A DNA stretch of 5,854 nt from Caryophanales bacterium UBA5455 (lineage in GTDB: Bacteria; Bacillota_I; Bacilli_A; RFN20; CAG-826): positions 1-5,854 of the forward strand of contig DIQT01000010.1 of the NCBI GenBank assembly GCA_002427365.1, in the 5' to 3' direction. How positions within the stretch are numbered: position 1 is the first letter of the stretch; every line of letters starts with the position of its first letter. The notes beneath the pieces were generated by a model. That model ran no database searches, was not told the origin of the DNA, and was given only the letters and a program-made list of their open reading frames with translations. Position numbers and translations under genes: made by a program. This document shows positions 5,843 to 5,854 of the stretch, one piece after another.

Positions 5843-5854
5843 CTTTTGAATCAT
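5796..5854. repeat. Perfect 24-bp inverted repeat at the window end
   Basis: Positions 5796-5819 and 5831-5854 are exact reverse complements (24 of 24), separated by 11 bases. The right arm ends at the last base of the window, so it may extend further. The left arm encodes conserved RnmV residues, which makes it the original copy; the right arm supplies the premature stop. No T tract is visible to make it a normal terminator. A fold-back sequencing or assembly artefact is the likeliest explanation. Confidence 0.9.

Overview
The window is a compact stretch of ordinary bacterial core genes. It is A+T-rich, uses the standard code (TGG for Trp, TGA as a stop after yidC), and has strong GGAGG-type ribosome binding sites. 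Gene content and order point to a low-GC Gram-positive lineage (Bacillota/Mycoplasmatota, class Bacilli in the broad sense, such as an Erysipelotrichales, RF39 or Acholeplasma/Izemoplasma-like organism). The main clues are rpmH-rnpA-yidC-jag-mnmE, a YidC with a lipoprotein-type signal, the Jag/KhpB protein, and RnmV (RNase M5). The exact lineage cannot be fixed from the sequence alone.

Layout: (1) msrA (methionine sulfoxide reductase A) lies on the minus strand at the left edge. (2) A divergent intergenic region (530-685) carries a near-consensus sigma-A promoter, a palindrome at the expected transcription start, and three helically phased GCGAT motifs. It has no recognisable DnaA boxes, although rpmH often lies next to dnaA/oriC. 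(3) The plus-strand operon rpmH-rnpA-yidC-jag is tightly packed, with overlaps of 17 bp (rnpA/yidC) and 4 bp (yidC/jag), and ends in a hairpin terminator at 3234-3259. (4) A second plus-strand cluster, mnmE-tatD-rnmV, starts just after the terminator, apparently from an extended -10 promoter, with a 3-bp gap and an 8-bp overlap between genes. The window ends inside a perfect 24-bp inverted repeat that cuts off the C-terminus of rnmV.

Functionally, the first operon joins ribosome assembly (L34), tRNA 5' processing (RNase P protein), membrane protein insertion (YidC) and an RNA-binding regulator of cell-envelope growth (KhpB/Jag). The second joins tRNA wobble-uridine modification (MnmE), a TatD-family metal-dependent nuclease and 5S rRNA maturation (RNase M5). 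msrA is a stand-alone repair gene.

I found no mobile element, CRISPR array, tRNA or rRNA, and no credible new multi-gene system. The points most worth checking are the terminal fold-back repeat, a long hairpin inside rnpA, the extra ~200-residue extracytoplasmic region of YidC, and the rearranged gene neighbourhoods at both junctions.
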